A DNA stretch of 64,000 bases from Shewanella pealeana ATCC 700345 (GCF_000018285.1 NC_009901.1:1611001-1675000), one strand, 5' to 3'. Shown: positions 55,098-64,000, numbered from the stretch's first letter. Notes: generated by a model from the letters alone, not told the origin. Numbers and translations: made by a program.

Positions 55098-56126
55098 GTG
55101 AGTGATTTATTAAGCCAAGACGAAATTGATGCACTGCTCCACGGAGTCGATGATGTCGAAGAGGACATGATTGACGACAATGAGCTAGACGCCCGTTCTT
55201 ATGATTTCTCGTCCCAAGACAGAATCGTACGTGGTCGTATGCCAACGCTTGAGATCGTCAATGAGCGTTTTGCTCGCCACTTGCGGATAAGCATGTTTAA
55301 TATGATGCGCCGCGCCGCGGAAGTGTCAATTAATGGCGTTCAAATGCTTAAGTTTGGTGAGTACGTACATACCCTGTTTGTACCTACCAGTCTGAACATG
55401 GTGCGCTTTAGTCCACTAAAAGGCACGGCGTTAATTACCATGGAAGCGCGGCTAGTATTTATTTTGGTGGATAACTTCTTCGGTGGTGACGGTCGTTTTC
55501 ATGCCAAGATCGAGGGGCGTGAATTTACCCCGACAGAACGTCGTATCGTACAGCTGTTATTAAAGATTATTTTCGAAGACTATAAAGAAGCCTGGGCGCC
55601 AGTGATGGAAGTTCAGTTCGACTATCTAGACTCTGAAGTTAACCCGGCAATGGCTAATATTGTTAGCCCAACAGAAGTGGTTGTGGTGAGCTCATTCCAT
55701 ATTGAAGTCGATGGTGGTGGCGGCGATTTCCATATCACCATGCCGTACTCCATGATTGAGCCTATCCGTGAACTGCTTGATGCCGGTGTGCAGAGTGATA
55801 CTCAAGATACCGACATGCGTTGGTCTCAGGCACTACGTGATGAGATCATGGATGTTGATGTGGGGATCGATGCCACCATAGTCGAGCACAAGTTAACCCT
55901 AAGAGAAGTGCTCGAGTTTAAAGCGGGGGACGTGATTCCCGTAGAGCTTCCAGAGCATATTATCTTGAAGGTTGAAGACTTACCAACTTACCGCTGTAAG
56001 ATGGGTAAAGCCAAAGATAACTTAGCATTAAAAATTTGCGAAAAAATTCCAAGACCTGAAACGGTTAAGACAGAGTTGCAGCTCGTGACCCATAAGGGCC
56101 GTGCTCGTGAGCGTTCTGAGATATAA
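55098..56126 (+). CDS. fliM: Flagellar motor switch protein FliM
   Basis: C-ring protein that binds phospho-CheY. 342 residues. The N-terminal CheY-binding peptide is LLSQDEIDALLHGV (residues 4-17). The middle GGxG-type domain has RHLRISMFNMMRRAAEVSIN, and the C-terminal SpoA domain has LREVLEFKAGDVIPVELPEH. GTG start with AAGG upstream. fliN begins 12 nt later. Confidence 0.96.
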   Translation: MSDLLSQDEIDALLHGVDDVEEDMIDDNELDARSYDFSSQDRIVRGRMPTLEIVNERFARHLRISMFNMMRRAAEVSINGVQMLKFGEYVHTLFVPTSLNMVRFSPLKGTALITMEARLVFILVDNFFGGDGRFHAKIEGREFTPTERRIVQLLLKIIFEDYKEAWAPVMEVQFDYLDSEVNPAMANIVSPTEVVVVSSFHIEVDGGGGDFHITMPYSMIEPIRELLDAGVQSDTQDTDMRWSQALRDEIMDVDVGIDATIVEHKLTLREVLEFKAGDVIPVELPEHIILKVEDLPTYRCKMGKAKDNLALKICEKIPRPETVKTELQLVTHKGRARERSEI

Positions 56127-56138
56127 GGTGAAGAGTAA

Positions 56139-56519
56139 ATGAGTACAGATAGCGGTGATGATTGGGCTGCAGCGATGGCTGAGCAAGCAATAGAAGAGGC
56201 CAAAGCGGTTGAATTAGATGAGTTTAACAGCGACGGAGCACCTTTGAGTGAAGAGGAAGCATCAAAGTTAGATGCGATTATGGATATTCCGGTCACTATT
56301 TCTATGGAAGTGGGTCGTAGCTTTATCAATATTCGTAACCTACTGCAGTTAAACCAAGGATCAGTGGTGGAGCTTGACCGCGTAGCGGGTGAGCCGTTAG
56401 ATGTTATGGTTAACGGTACCTTGATCGCCCATGGTGAGGTGGTTGTGGTGAATGACAAATTTGGTATTCGTCTAACGGATGTGATCAGCCAAACTGAGCG
56501 CATCAAAAAGCTCAAGTAA
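56139..56519 (+). CDS. fliN: Flagellar motor switch protein FliN
   Basis: C-ring subunit with a SpoA domain. 126 residues: an acidic start of about 45 residues, then MDIPVTISMEVGRSFINIRN and GSVVELDRVAGEPLDVMVNG, ending IRLTDVISQTERIKKLK. Typical FliN of polar-flagellum bacteria. Confidence 0.96.
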   Translation: MSTDSGDDWAAAMAEQAIEEAKAVELDEFNSDGAPLSEEEASKLDAIMDIPVTISMEVGRSFINIRNLLQLNQGSVVELDRVAGEPLDVMVNGTLIAHGEVVVVNDKFGIRLTDVISQTERIKKLK

Positions 56520-56546
56520 TAAGAACGTTAGTTGAGAGGACGTTAG

Positions 56547-56921
56547 ATGAGTTTCCAATTGGTTTTAGCCAATGCCAGTGCTGTGGCTTCTCAAGCAGAA
56601 GCCCCCGCTTCGCCAACGAGCATAGCCACGCTTTCGAGTATGGTTGGCGGCTTGATAGTCGTTTTGTTGTTAATTTTCTTGCTTGCTTATCTTGTTAGGC
56701 GTTTTAATTTAGTGCCAAGCAGTCAAGGGGTGTTAAAGACGATTGCCGTGACCCCATTAGGCCAGAAAGAGAAGCTGGTGCTGATAGAGGTTGCTGGTCA
56801 ACAATACCTGCTAGGTGTAACACCACAGCAAGTCAGTTTAGTCGATAAATTAGCGACACCTGTCGAGGTATCGACAGAGTCTTTTGCCAGCCGACTACGT
56901 CAAGTCAAGGCGTCACAATGA
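56547..56921 (+). CDS. fliO: Flagellar biogenesis protein FliO
   Basis: Helps assemble the FliP export gate. 124 residues with a transmembrane helix ([20 protein letters not shown], about 30-49) and a short cytoplasmic domain ([20 protein letters not shown]). Signature and place between fliN and fliP support it. GAGAGGA ribosome binding site. Confidence 0.93.
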   Translation: MSFQLVLANASAVASQAEAPASPTSIATLSSMVGGLIVVLLLIFLLAYLVRRFNLVPSSQGVLKTIAVTPLGQKEKLVLIEVAGQQYLLGVTPQQVSLVDKLATPVEVSTESFASRLRQVKASQ

Positions 56922-56931
56922 AGACATCACA

Positions 56932-57681
56932 ATGATGAAATGGATTTTAGTTATTGTCGGTTTGACTCTGTGTTTGGCTGCACCAGCAGCCTTTGCTGAA
57001 AATGGCATTTTGCCAGCGGTAACAGTGTCGACTGGCGCGGACGGTTCTACGCAATATTCTGTCACCATGCAGATCTTGCTGTTGATGACGGCGTTAAGCT
57101 TCATTCCCGCGATGGTCATTATGTTGACCTCGTTTACCCGAATTATTGTGGTGTTATCGATTCTGCGCCAAGCAATTGGCTTGCAACAAACGCCTTCTAA
57201 TCAGGTGTTAATCGGCATCAGCATGTTTATGACATTTTTTATTATGTCGCCGGTATTTGACAAGATTTATGATCAAGCCGTACAGCCCTATATCGAACAA
57301 GGCATGCCCTTGCAAGATGCATTTACTAAGGGGCAGGGGCCGCTTAAAGACTTTATGCTGGCGCAGACGCGCTTAACCGATCTCGATACCTTCATTGAGA
57401 TCTCTGGCTATCAAAATATCAATGAACCAGAAGATGCACCAATGACTGTCATCATTCCGGCATTCATTACCAGTGAACTCAAGACCGCTTTTCAGATTGG
57501 TTTTATGCTGTTTGTGCCATTTTTGGTACTAGATTTGGTGGTAGCTAGTATCTTAATGGCCATGGGTATGATGATGTTATCGCCTATGATTGTGTCATTG
57601 CCTTTTAAGATCATGCTATTTGTATTAGTCGATGGTTGGAGCCTAGTAATGGGCACCTTAGCTAACAGTTTTGGATTATAG
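56932..57681 (+). CDS. fliP: Flagellar export gate protein FliP
   Basis: Core membrane pore of the export gate. About 249 residues with signal peptide ([19 protein letters not shown]) and four transmembrane helices. Conserved [40 protein letters not shown] and [20 protein letters not shown]. Start at the ATG 56932; the in-frame TTG at 56884 lies inside fliO. flies on a 10-nt spacer after fliO, with fliQ 7 nt later. Confidence 0.95.
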   Translation: MMKWILVIVGLTLCLAAPAAFAENGILPAVTVSTGADGSTQYSVTMQILLLMTALSFIPAMVIMLTSFTRIIVVLSILRQAIGLQQTPSNQVLIGISMFMTFFIMSPVFDKIYDQAVQPYIEQGMPLQDAFTKGQGPLKDFMLAQTRLTDLDTFIEISGYQNINEPEDAPMTVIIPAFITSELKTAFQIGFMLFVPFLVLDLVVASILMAMGMMMLSPMIVSLPFKIMLFVLVDGWSLVMGTLANSFGL

Positions 57682-57688
57682 GTAAGCC

Positions 57689-57958
57689 ATGAGTCCTGAA
57701 TCACTCGTTGATATCTTTCGAGAAGCTTTGGCCGTTATCGTCATAATCGTGTCGATGATTATTGTGCCTGGTCTTATCATAGGTCTAGTAGTAGCGGTGT
57801 TTCAGGCTGCGACCTCAATTAACGAGCAAACCTTGAGTTTTCTTCCGCGCTTGCTAACAACCTTATTAGCGCTGATGTTGATGGGCCACCTTTTAATCCA
57901 GATGATGATGGACTTCTTCATGCAGATGGTCGATATGATCCCTCAGGTGATAGGTTAA
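57689..57958 (+). CDS. fliQ: Flagellar export gate protein FliQ
   Basis: Two-helix gate protein of 89 residues, the canonical size. MSPESLVDIFREALAVIVII, then AATSINEQTLSFLPRLLTTL. Between fliP and fliR in the invariant order. Confidence 0.96.
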   Translation: MSPESLVDIFREALAVIVIIVSMIIVPGLIIGLVVAVFQAATSINEQTLSFLPRLLTTLLALMLMGHLLIQMMMDFFMQMVDMIPQVIG

Positions 57959-57996
57959 GTATGAGCCTTTACCACAGCGTTTATCGAACTCGTTAA

Positions 57997-58797
57997 ATGG
58001 AGATCTTACTCGAGACCATCATGGGCGGGATCGCAGGTTATCTGTGGCCACTCACCCGAATTTCTAGCATGTTTATGGTGATGGCGGTCTTTGGGGCAAC
58101 CACCACGCCGACGCGAGTGAGACTCTTGCTGTCGGTGACCGTCACAGCTGCTGTAGCGCCCGTTTTACCTGCCATGCCAAATATTGATCTATTTTCCTTA
58201 AGCGCTGCATTTGTGACCGCTCAGCAGATCATTATCGGTGTCGCTATGGGCTTTGCTACCTTATTATTGATGCAAACCTTTGTGCTTACCGGTCAGATCA
58301 TTGGTATGCAGACCAGCCTTGGTTTTGCGTCAATGGTCGATCCGAGTTCTGGCCAGCAGACCCCGGTCGTGGGTAACTTCTTCTTGCTATTGACCACAAT
58401 GATTTTCTTGGCGGTAGATGGTCATCTTCTGTTAATTAAAATGGTCATCGCCAGCTTCGAGTCGATCCCTGTGTCGATGCAGGGCTTAAGTCTGGCAAGT
58501 TACCGCTTATTTACCGAATTCGTGGGTTATATGTTTGGCGCCGCATTAACGATGTCACTTTCTGCGATTGTGGCACTATTGACGATTAACCTCTCCTTTG
58601 GTGTGATGACTCGTGCCTCACCTCAGTTAAATATTTTCGCTATTGGTTTCCCTGTCACCATGGTGGCGGGCTTATTTATCTTATGGCTAACCCTATCGCC
58701 AATCATGTCTCACTTTGACGAGGTATGGCGTGAAACCCAAATTCTGCTATGTAATGCACTTGAGCTGCAATGTAGTGTCGATGGTGGGCTTAATTGA
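57997..58797 (+). CDS. fliR: Flagellar export gate protein FliR
   Basis: Gate protein with about six transmembrane helices, 266 residues. Motifs include SMFMVMAVFGATTTPTRVRL, QTSLGFASMVDPSSGQQTP and NIFAIGFPVTMVAGLFILWL. A TAA stands immediately before the ATG, fixing the start. The stop codon lies inside the first unit of a 24-bp tandem repeat that leads to flhB. Confidence 0.95.
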   Translation: MEILLETIMGGIAGYLWPLTRISSMFMVMAVFGATTTPTRVRLLLSVTVTAAVAPVLPAMPNIDLFSLSAAFVTAQQIIIGVAMGFATLLLMQTFVLTGQIIGMQTSLGFASMVDPSSGQQTPVVGNFFLLLTTMIFLAVDGHLLLIKMVIASFESIPVSMQGLSLASYRLFTEFVGYMFGAALTMSLSAIVALLTINLSFGVMTRASPQLNIFAIGFPVTMVAGLFILWLTLSPIMSHFDEVWRETQILLCNALELQCSVDGGLN

Positions 58798-58896
58798 TGG
58801 CGTCGTATTCTGGCTCATTGATGGTGCCGTACTTTGGAATATTGATGGTGCCGTACTCAGAAACATTGATGGTGTCGTATTCTGGCTCATCGATAG
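58793..58896 (+). repeat. 24-bp minisatellite between fliR and flhB
   Basis: Four copies of a 24-bp unit of the form ATTGATGG(C/T)G(T/C)CGTA plus 9-10 variable bases (units at 58793, 58817, 58841, 58865), then a partial fifth. Units 1 and 4 differ at one base. Because 24 is a multiple of three, one frame per strand stays open over all units. Confidence 0.93.
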
Positions 58897-58938
58897 ATGA
58901 CTCGCTGGTTACCTTCAATTGTAGGAGGGCGGTTATAG

Positions 58939-60072
58939 ATGGCTGAAAACGATAGTAGTCAAGAAAAAACAGAGGAAGCCACCTCCAGGAAGTTGCAACA
59001 GGCCAAAGACAAAGGGCAGGTTGCACGTTCCAAAGATCTGGGCACTTCTGCTGTGCTCATTGCTGCCTCGGTGGGGCTGTTAATGACCGGCCCTAACATT
59101 GCTCAGGCTATGTTTAACATCATGAACAAAATGTATACCTTAAGTCGTGATGAGATCTTCGATACTAACCAGATGATGAATGTTTGGGGTGTGGTGGGCA
59201 GTGAGTTAGCCTTTCCTCTACTGGGTTTTATTGTGTTCCTTGCCCTCATCGCCTTTGCGGGCAACATCGCACTAGGGGGGATCTCCTTCTCCGTGAGTGC
59301 TTTTATGCCAAAGGCCAGCAAAATGAGTCCAGTAGCTGGTTTTAAGCGGATGTTCGGTGTGCAGGCGGTGGTTGAGTTAGCCAAAGGCATCGCCAAATTT
59401 TCGGTCGTGGCGATTACCGCCTACCTTTTATTGAGCATTTATCTCAACGACATCTTGTTACTGTCTCAAGAGCATCTGCCGGGCAATATTTATCATGCTC
59501 TGGACTTAATCGTGTGGATTTTTATATTGCTCTGCGCGTCGACCTTGCTGATTGTGATGATAGATGTACCGTTTCAGATCTGGAACCATGCTAAGCAGTT
59601 AAAGATGACCAAACAGGAAATCAAAGACGAATACAAGGATACCGAGGGTAAGCCTGAGGTAAAGGGACGTATTCGCCAGTTACAACGTGAAATGGCCCAG
59701 AGGCGTATGATGGGTGAAGTGCCTAATGCCGATGTGATTGTGGTTAACCCAGAGCACTATGCCGTAGCGGTCAAATATGACGCAGGTCGCTCAACGGCGC
59801 CTTTCGTCGTTGCGAAAGGGGTCGATGAAGTTGCCTTTAAAATTCGCGAGATCGCTCGTGAACATGACGTGGCAATTGTGTCGGCACCGCCGCTTGCTCG
59901 CGCGATTTACCACACCACCAAAATAGATCAAGAGATCCCTGAGGGGCTGTTTACCGCAGTTGCTCAGGTGCTTGCCTATGTATTTCAATTACGCCAATAC
60001 CAAAAAGGCAAAGGCCGCAAACCTAATGCTATCCCTACCAAGCAACCCATCCCAGACGATCTACAGCATTAA
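58939..60072 (+). CDS. flhB: Flagellar export switch protein FlhB
   Basis: Controls substrate switching from hook to filament proteins. 377 residues: four transmembrane helices and a cytoplasmic domain. The self-cleavage site reads NPEH (residues 270-273) where NPTH is typical; the rest of that strand (VIVVN, HYAVAVKYD) is normal. N-terminal EKTEEATSRKLQQAKDKGQV is a family mark. Strong GGAGGG ribosome binding site. Last gene of the fliK-to-flhB run. Confidence 0.95.
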   Translation: MAENDSSQEKTEEATSRKLQQAKDKGQVARSKDLGTSAVLIAASVGLLMTGPNIAQAMFNIMNKMYTLSRDEIFDTNQMMNVWGVVGSELAFPLLGFIVFLALIAFAGNIALGGISFSVSAFMPKASKMSPVAGFKRMFGVQAVVELAKGIAKFSVVAITAYLLLSIYLNDILLLSQEHLPGNIYHALDLIVWIFILLCASTLLIVMIDVPFQIWNHAKQLKMTKQEIKDEYKDTEGKPEVKGRIRQLQREMAQRRMMGEVPNADVIVVNPEHYAVAVKYDAGRSTAPFVVAKGVDEVAFKIREIAREHDVAIVSAPPLARAIYHTTKIDQEIPEGLFTAVAQVLAYVFQLRQYQKGKGRKPNAIPTKQPIPDDLQH

Positions 60073-60170
60073 TAATCGGCATAACAAAGTTATCTGTTAA
60101 GACTGATTTTTTGAAATACTGATTTAAGGTTTATGGATAGATTGTCGCTTATAAGTTTATAATCATTAAC

Positions 60171-60186
60171 TTATACTGATTGGTAT
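60171..60186 (-). repeat. Solo copy of the MITE-like terminal repeat
   Basis: TTATACTGATTGGTAT is identical over 16 bp to the right end of the element at 15948-16213. It lies in the flhB-flhA spacer with no partner end nearby. Confidence 0.7.
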
Positions 60187-60283
60187 TGCTTGTTATCTAT
60201 GCCTAAAAATACAACATTTGAATCGTCAAGCATTCTTTGTTAATGGCTTTCAGGTTATAGTCCTTAAATATTAATAAAAATAA

Positions 60284-60299
60284 TTGGTACAGTAATTGC
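60284..60299 (+). promoter_or_regulatory. Sigma54 promoter of the flhA operon
   Basis: TTGGTACAGTAATTGC: GG and TTGC at correct spacing, with T for C at the fifth base. It is 39 nt before the flhA ATG. Confidence 0.78.
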
Positions 60300-60338
60300 T
60301 GTATTGACGCTAGACGTCAAAGATCGGACTCAGGGTGA

Positions 60339-62438
60339 ATGGAACTTAAAGCAAGTCTAGGCCAATTAAAACAGATAAAGCCTGCACATTTAAAAGGTAT
60401 TGGTACGCCTTTATTGGTCTTAGCCGCACTGGCTATGATTATTTTACCTATGCCAGCGTTCCTGCTCGATATCCTTTTCACCTTCAATATTGCACTGGCG
60501 TTAGTGGTGCTTTTGGTGGCGATTTACAGCGACCGACCACTTGATTTCGCCGCATTCCCTACCGTTTTACTGGTCGCTACCTTACTCCGGCTCGCCCTAA
60601 ACGTTGCCTCCACCCGTGTGGTACTGCTAGAAGGCCATAACGGTGGTGATGCCGCCGGTAAAGTGATTGAAGCGTTCGGCTCGGTGGTGATTGGTGGCAA
60701 CTATGCCGTGGGTCTAGTGGTGTTTTTAATCCTTATTATCATCAACTTTGCGGTGGTAACAAAAGGTGCTGGGCGAATATCTGAGGTGAGTGCTCGCTTC
60801 ACCCTCGACGCCATGCCGGGCAAGCAGATGGCAATCGATGCCGACTTAAATGCCGGGCTACTCTCCCAAGAAGAAGCTAGGGCCCGCCGCGCCGAAGTGA
60901 CCCGTGAAGCCGACTTTTACGGTGCCATGGATGGTGCGTCAAAATTTGTAAAAGGCGATGCGGTCGCCGGTATCTTAATTCTGGTTATTAATATCGTCGG
61001 CGGCTTTATCATTGGTATCGCTCAGCATGACCTGTCTTTCTCTTCTGCCGTTGAAATTTATACCCTATTAACGATTGGTGATGGCCTAGTGGCGCAGATC
61101 CCCGGTCTGCTCTTATCTATTGCAGCGGCTTTGATGGTGACCCGTCAAAATGAATCGGGCGACATGGGCGAGATGGTAATGGGACAGATGTTTGACAGTC
61201 CCAAGTCTCTAGCTATTGCTTCGGCAGTGATGTTAGTGATGGGAATAGTGCCTGGTATGCCGCATCTTGTGTTCTTATCATGCGCTGCTGTATCTGGCGC
61301 CGCGGCTTATTTTATTAAGAAAAAGAAAGACACCGACCGAGAACGTGCCCTAGAGCTTGCGAAGAGTGGCCCTGTAGAGCCAAGAGACATTCAGCCAAAA
61401 GAGTTGAGTTGGGACGATGTGCAGCATGTCGACACCATTGGCCTAGAAGTGGGCTACCGCTTAATTCCACTAGTTGATAAAGGCCAAGGCGGCGAGCTAC
61501 TTGGCCGTATTAAAGGGGTGCGTAAGAAGCTGTCGCAGGAGTTAGGCTTCTTGGTGCCAGCGGTGCATATTCGCGATAATTTAGATCTGTCCCCCAATGC
61601 CTATCGGATCTCTCTTATGGGCGTAAGCTCGGGTGAGGCAGAAATTCGTCATGACTGTGAACTGGCGATTAACCCGGGTCAAGTTTATGGCAAGCTCGAC
61701 GGTATCGAAACCAAAGATCCGGCTTTTGGCCTAGATGCGGTTTGGATTGCCCCAGAGATGCGCGAGCATGCACAGACCTTAGGTTATACCGTCGTGGATG
61801 CATCCACGGTAGTGGCTACACACATCAGTCAGCTGCTGACCAATAATGCTGCTAAGCTACTTGGTTATGAAGAAGTACAGCAGTTACTTGAGATGCTAGG
61901 CAAGCATTCACCTAAGTTGGTTGATGGATTTATTCCCGATGTGATGCCACTTGGGACAGTCGTGAAGGTGATGCAGAACCTGCTGAATGAAGGGGTGTCA
62001 ATTCGCGACATGAAGACCATAGTACAAACTTTGCTTGAGTATGGAACCAAGAGTAGTGACACCGAGGTGTTGACCGCTGCCGTTCGTATTGCGCTAAAAC
62101 GTATGATAGTGCAAGAGATCAGTGGACCAGAGCTTGAAATCCCCGTCATAACTTTGGCGCCAGAGTTGGAACAGATGTTGCATCAGTCTATGCAGGCGAC
62201 GGGAGGAGATGGTCCAAATATCGAACCAAGCCTCGCAGAACGCATGCAGAAGTCATTAGTGGACGCCACACAGCGTCAAGAAATGGTGGGGCAACCTGCG
62301 ATTTTACTGACATCAGGCATGTTACGTTCAACCTTATCGCGATTCGTTAAGCATACGATCCCTAATTTACGGGTGATTTCATATCAGGAAGTCCCCGACG
62401 AGAAGCAGATACGCATCGTCTCGGCAGTGGGTCAGTAG
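60339..62438 (+). CDS. flhA: Flagellar export gate protein FlhA
   Basis: Large export-gate protein, 699 residues. About eight transmembrane helices in the first half, with the FHIPEP-type region (FAAFPTVLLVATLLRLALNV; GRISEVSARFTLDAMPGKQM; DADLNAGLLSQEEARARRAE). The C-terminal cytoplasmic half binds substrates and chaperones. Begins the flhA-flhF-flhG transcript. Confidence 0.96.
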   Translation: MELKASLGQLKQIKPAHLKGIGTPLLVLAALAMIILPMPAFLLDILFTFNIALALVVLLVAIYSDRPLDFAAFPTVLLVATLLRLALNVASTRVVLLEGHNGGDAAGKVIEAFGSVVIGGNYAVGLVVFLILIIINFAVVTKGAGRISEVSARFTLDAMPGKQMAIDADLNAGLLSQEEARARRAEVTREADFYGAMDGASKFVKGDAVAGILILVINIVGGFIIGIAQHDLSFSSAVEIYTLLTIGDGLVAQIPGLLLSIAAALMVTRQNESGDMGEMVMGQMFDSPKSLAIASAVMLVMGIVPGMPHLVFLSCAAVSGAAAYFIKKKKDTDRERALELAKSGPVEPRDIQPKELSWDDVQHVDTIGLEVGYRLIPLVDKGQGGELLGRIKGVRKKLSQELGFLVPAVHIRDNLDLSPNAYRISLMGVSSGEAEIRHDCELAINPGQVYGKLDGIETKDPAFGLDAVWIAPEMREHAQTLGYTVVDASTVVATHISQLLTNNAAKLLGYEEVQQLLEMLGKHSPKLVDGFIPDVMPLGTVVKVMQNLLNEGVSIRDMKTIVQTLLEYGTKSSDTEVLTAAVRIALKRMIVQEISGPELEIPVITLAPELEQMLHQSMQATGGDGPNIEPSLAERMQKSLVDATQRQEMVGQPAILLTSGMLRSTLSRFVKHTIPNLRVISYQEVPDEKQIRIVSAVGQ

Positions 62439-62449
62439 AGGTCGAATAA

Positions 62450-63862
62450 TTGAAAATTAAAAGATTTTTAGCAAAAGATATGCGATCGGCCTTAGCCCAA
62501 GTTAAAGAAACCTTGGGATCTGATGCTGTGATCATGTCTAACAAGAAAGTGACGGGTGGCATTGAGATTGTTGCGGCTGTTGATTATGACGAGCCTAAGC
62601 CAAAGATTGCAGAGACTAAGCCGTCGTCAGCTATGTTCACCGATCTTGCAGAAGAGAGAGTGACCTTAGGCGTGCAGTCGGGTGGTAGAGCGCCGAATGT
62701 AAGGGCTGAAAGTCGTGCTAATCCCACGCCAGCACCCGATTCACTGCAAGCGCTACTTGAGCGTCAGCAGAGTCGCATAAGTCAGCAAACTCAATCTAGA
62801 AGCAGTGACGAACTGGATATGCCTGAATGGGCCAAAGGACTGCAGGCGCAGGTGAAAAAAAACGAGCCTGTTAAAGCCGAGTTTACCCCAAACCGTGCCC
62901 CAGACAGTTTCAATGGTCAGAAGCAAAACAACACTGCAGAAATTGACGCGATGAAACAAGAATTAGCGTCAATTCGTAATTTATTGACGCATCAAGTCAG
63001 TAGTTTGATGGTTGAACAGAAAAACCGTATTGACCCTGTTGGGGCAATGCTTGAGAGCAAATTGTTAGACGCAGAGTTTTCGCCTGCGATTGCAAAGAAG
63101 TTATCGAGCCTCAGTGAGCATTACTCTCCAGCGGAATTAGTCGCCTCTTTGCCACGAAGTTTAGCTAATATGCTGGACAATCAAGGTGATGATATTGTGC
63201 GCCAAGGTGGTGTGGTGGCGTTTGTTGGGCCAACAGGAGTCGGTAAGACAACGACTGTGGCTAAATTGGCAGCGCGTTTTGCCGCTTATCATGGCTCAGA
63301 TCAAGTTGCTCTCATTACAACGGACCATTATCGCATTGGAGCCTTTGAGCAATTAGCAACTTATGGCAAGATAATGGGATGCCCTGTAAAACAGGCTCAT
63401 GATTTTAATGAGTTAGAACAAATACTCTATCAATTTAGGAACCGTAAGTTGGTCCTTATCGATACGGCAGGTATGGGGCAAAGAGATCAACGTTTATTCC
63501 AACAACTCGATAGTTTAGCTGCAAATAGCAGATTACCAATACGCAGTTATCTGGTAATGTCTGCAACAGGGCAACGTCGTGTATTAGAAGATGCTGTAAA
63601 ACAGTTTACGCGTATTCCACTTTCGGGTGCGGTACTAACAAAATTAGATGAATCAATTTCTTTAGCGCCAGCGTTAAGTGTCTTGATTCAAAGTGGGTTA
63701 CCTTTAAGTTATGTAACGGACGGACAAAGAGTTCCTGAAGATATGCAGGTGGCAGATACTCTATCTTTAGCCAATCGTGCATTAGCAGCATTAGATAACA
63801 ACCCCATAGAACCATTACATAATAGCGAAGGGTCACAAGAAGTGACCTATGCATTTGAGTGA
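62450..63862 (+). CDS. flhF: Flagellar polar-placement GTPase FlhF
   Basis: SRP-type GTPase that sets flagellar position at the pole. 470 residues: N-terminal basic domain (MKIKRFLAKDMRSALAQVKE), a disordered middle, and the NG domain with G1 GPTGVGKTT near residue 262, DTAGMGQRD and TKLDE. TTG start with AGAGG upstream. flhG begins just after. Confidence 0.95.
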   Translation: MKIKRFLAKDMRSALAQVKETLGSDAVIMSNKKVTGGIEIVAAVDYDEPKPKIAETKPSSAMFTDLAEERVTLGVQSGGRAPNVRAESRANPTPAPDSLQALLERQQSRISQQTQSRSSDELDMPEWAKGLQAQVKKNEPVKAEFTPNRAPDSFNGQKQNNTAEIDAMKQELASIRNLLTHQVSSLMVEQKNRIDPVGAMLESKLLDAEFSPAIAKKLSSLSEHYSPAELVASLPRSLANMLDNQGDDIVRQGGVVAFVGPTGVGKTTTVAKLAARFAAYHGSDQVALITTDHYRIGAFEQLATYGKIMGCPVKQAHDFNELEQILYQFRNRKLVLIDTAGMGQRDQRLFQQLDSLAANSRLPIRSYLVMSATGQRRVLEDAVKQFTRIPLSGAVLTKLDESISLAPALSVLIQSGLPLSYVTDGQRVPEDMQVADTLSLANRALAALDNNPIEPLHNSEGSQEVTYAFE

Positions 63863-63866
63863 AGCC

Positions 63867-64000
63867 ATGACTCCGGATCAAGCAAGCGGTTTACGTATGA
63901 TGAATCAGCCAAATAATGAAAAAGTAAAAGTAATCGCCGTATCAGGTGGTAAAGGTGGCGTTGGTAAAACCAGCGTATCGATTAATACAGCTGTTGCGTT
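63867..64000 (+). CDS. flhG: Flagellar number regulator FlhG (FleN; 5' part only)
   Basis: MinD-like ATPase limiting flagellar number, antagonist of FlhF. Only the first 45 or so residues are in the window: MTPDQASGLRMMNQPNN, then VKVIAVSGGKGGVGKTSVSI with the deviant Walker A (KGGVGKT). An ATG at 63849, overlapping flhF, is in frame as an alternative start. Confidence 0.9.
   Translation, partial: MTPDQASGLRMMNQPNNEKVKVIAVSGGKGGVGKTSVSINTAVA

Noticed and set aside
58715..58900. Open frame of 61 codons overlapping fliR and the minisatellite
   Set aside because: Out of frame with fliR and open only because the repeat unit is a multiple of three; no independent start signal.

Overview
The window looks like a chromosomal segment of a marine gammaproteobacterium, most likely Shewanella or a close relative. 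The evidence is the polar-flagellum gene order (flgT, flgO, flgP, cheV-cheR, two tandem flagellins, flaG-fliD-fliS-flrA-flrB-flrC, fliE to flhG), the FlrA/FlrB/FlrC and sigma54/sigma28 logic, and a cydA-cydB-cydX operon like that of E. coli. No rRNA, CRISPR array, prophage or transposase gene was seen. The species assignment is inference.

Layout. 1-2.2 kb: 3' end of the cytochrome bd operon, including the 38-codon cydX. 2.2-16.4 kb: mixed accessory and housekeeping genes. These are a lipoprotein, a Cache-type chemoreceptor, a YdcH-like small protein, a TetR / adaptor / RND pump module with clear operator palindromes, a chalcone-isomerase-like periplasmic protein, a DUF2947-like protein, a methyltransferase, a dicarboxylate/amino-acid symporter, a sterol-desaturase-type hydroxylase, a MITE-like element and tRNA-Arg(CCT). 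16.6-64 kb: one nearly continuous polar flagellar and chemotaxis locus of about 47 kb. It runs flgT (-), flgOP (+), flgA-flgM-flgN (-), cheV, cheR, flgBCDE, flgFGHIJKL, two flagellins, flaG, fliD, a FliT-like gene, fliS, flrA, flrBC, fliEFGHIJ, fliKLMNOPQR-flhB, flhA, flhF and the start of flhG.

Regulation can be read from the DNA. Sigma54-type elements (GG-N10-GC) precede flgB, flgF, flrB, fliE, fliK, flhA, flgA and, less perfectly, the first flagellin. Sigma28-type elements (TAAA-N15-GCCGATAA class) precede flgM, flgO and the second flagellin. This matches a cascade in which FlrA starts early genes, FlrB/FlrC with sigma54 drives basal-body and hook operons, and FliA with FlgM gates late genes.

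The most unusual content is non-coding. Six intergenic clusters (about 2.23, 19.2, 26.6, 36.5, 43.3 and 46.3 kb) carry a mosaic repeat family. It is built of short words, many being 4-5 bp stems around a 3-nt loop whose stem sequences differ from copy to copy while pairing is kept. In most clusters the left half is in one orientation and the right half in the other, with a terminator-like hairpin between them. Three clusters end directly against sigma54 promoters. Other notable signals are a central segment shared almost identically by the two flagellins while their normally conserved ends differ, a perfect 16-bp hairpin within the start of flgM, a 24-bp minisatellite joining fliR to flhB, and a 266-bp MITE-like element with solo end copies elsewhere.
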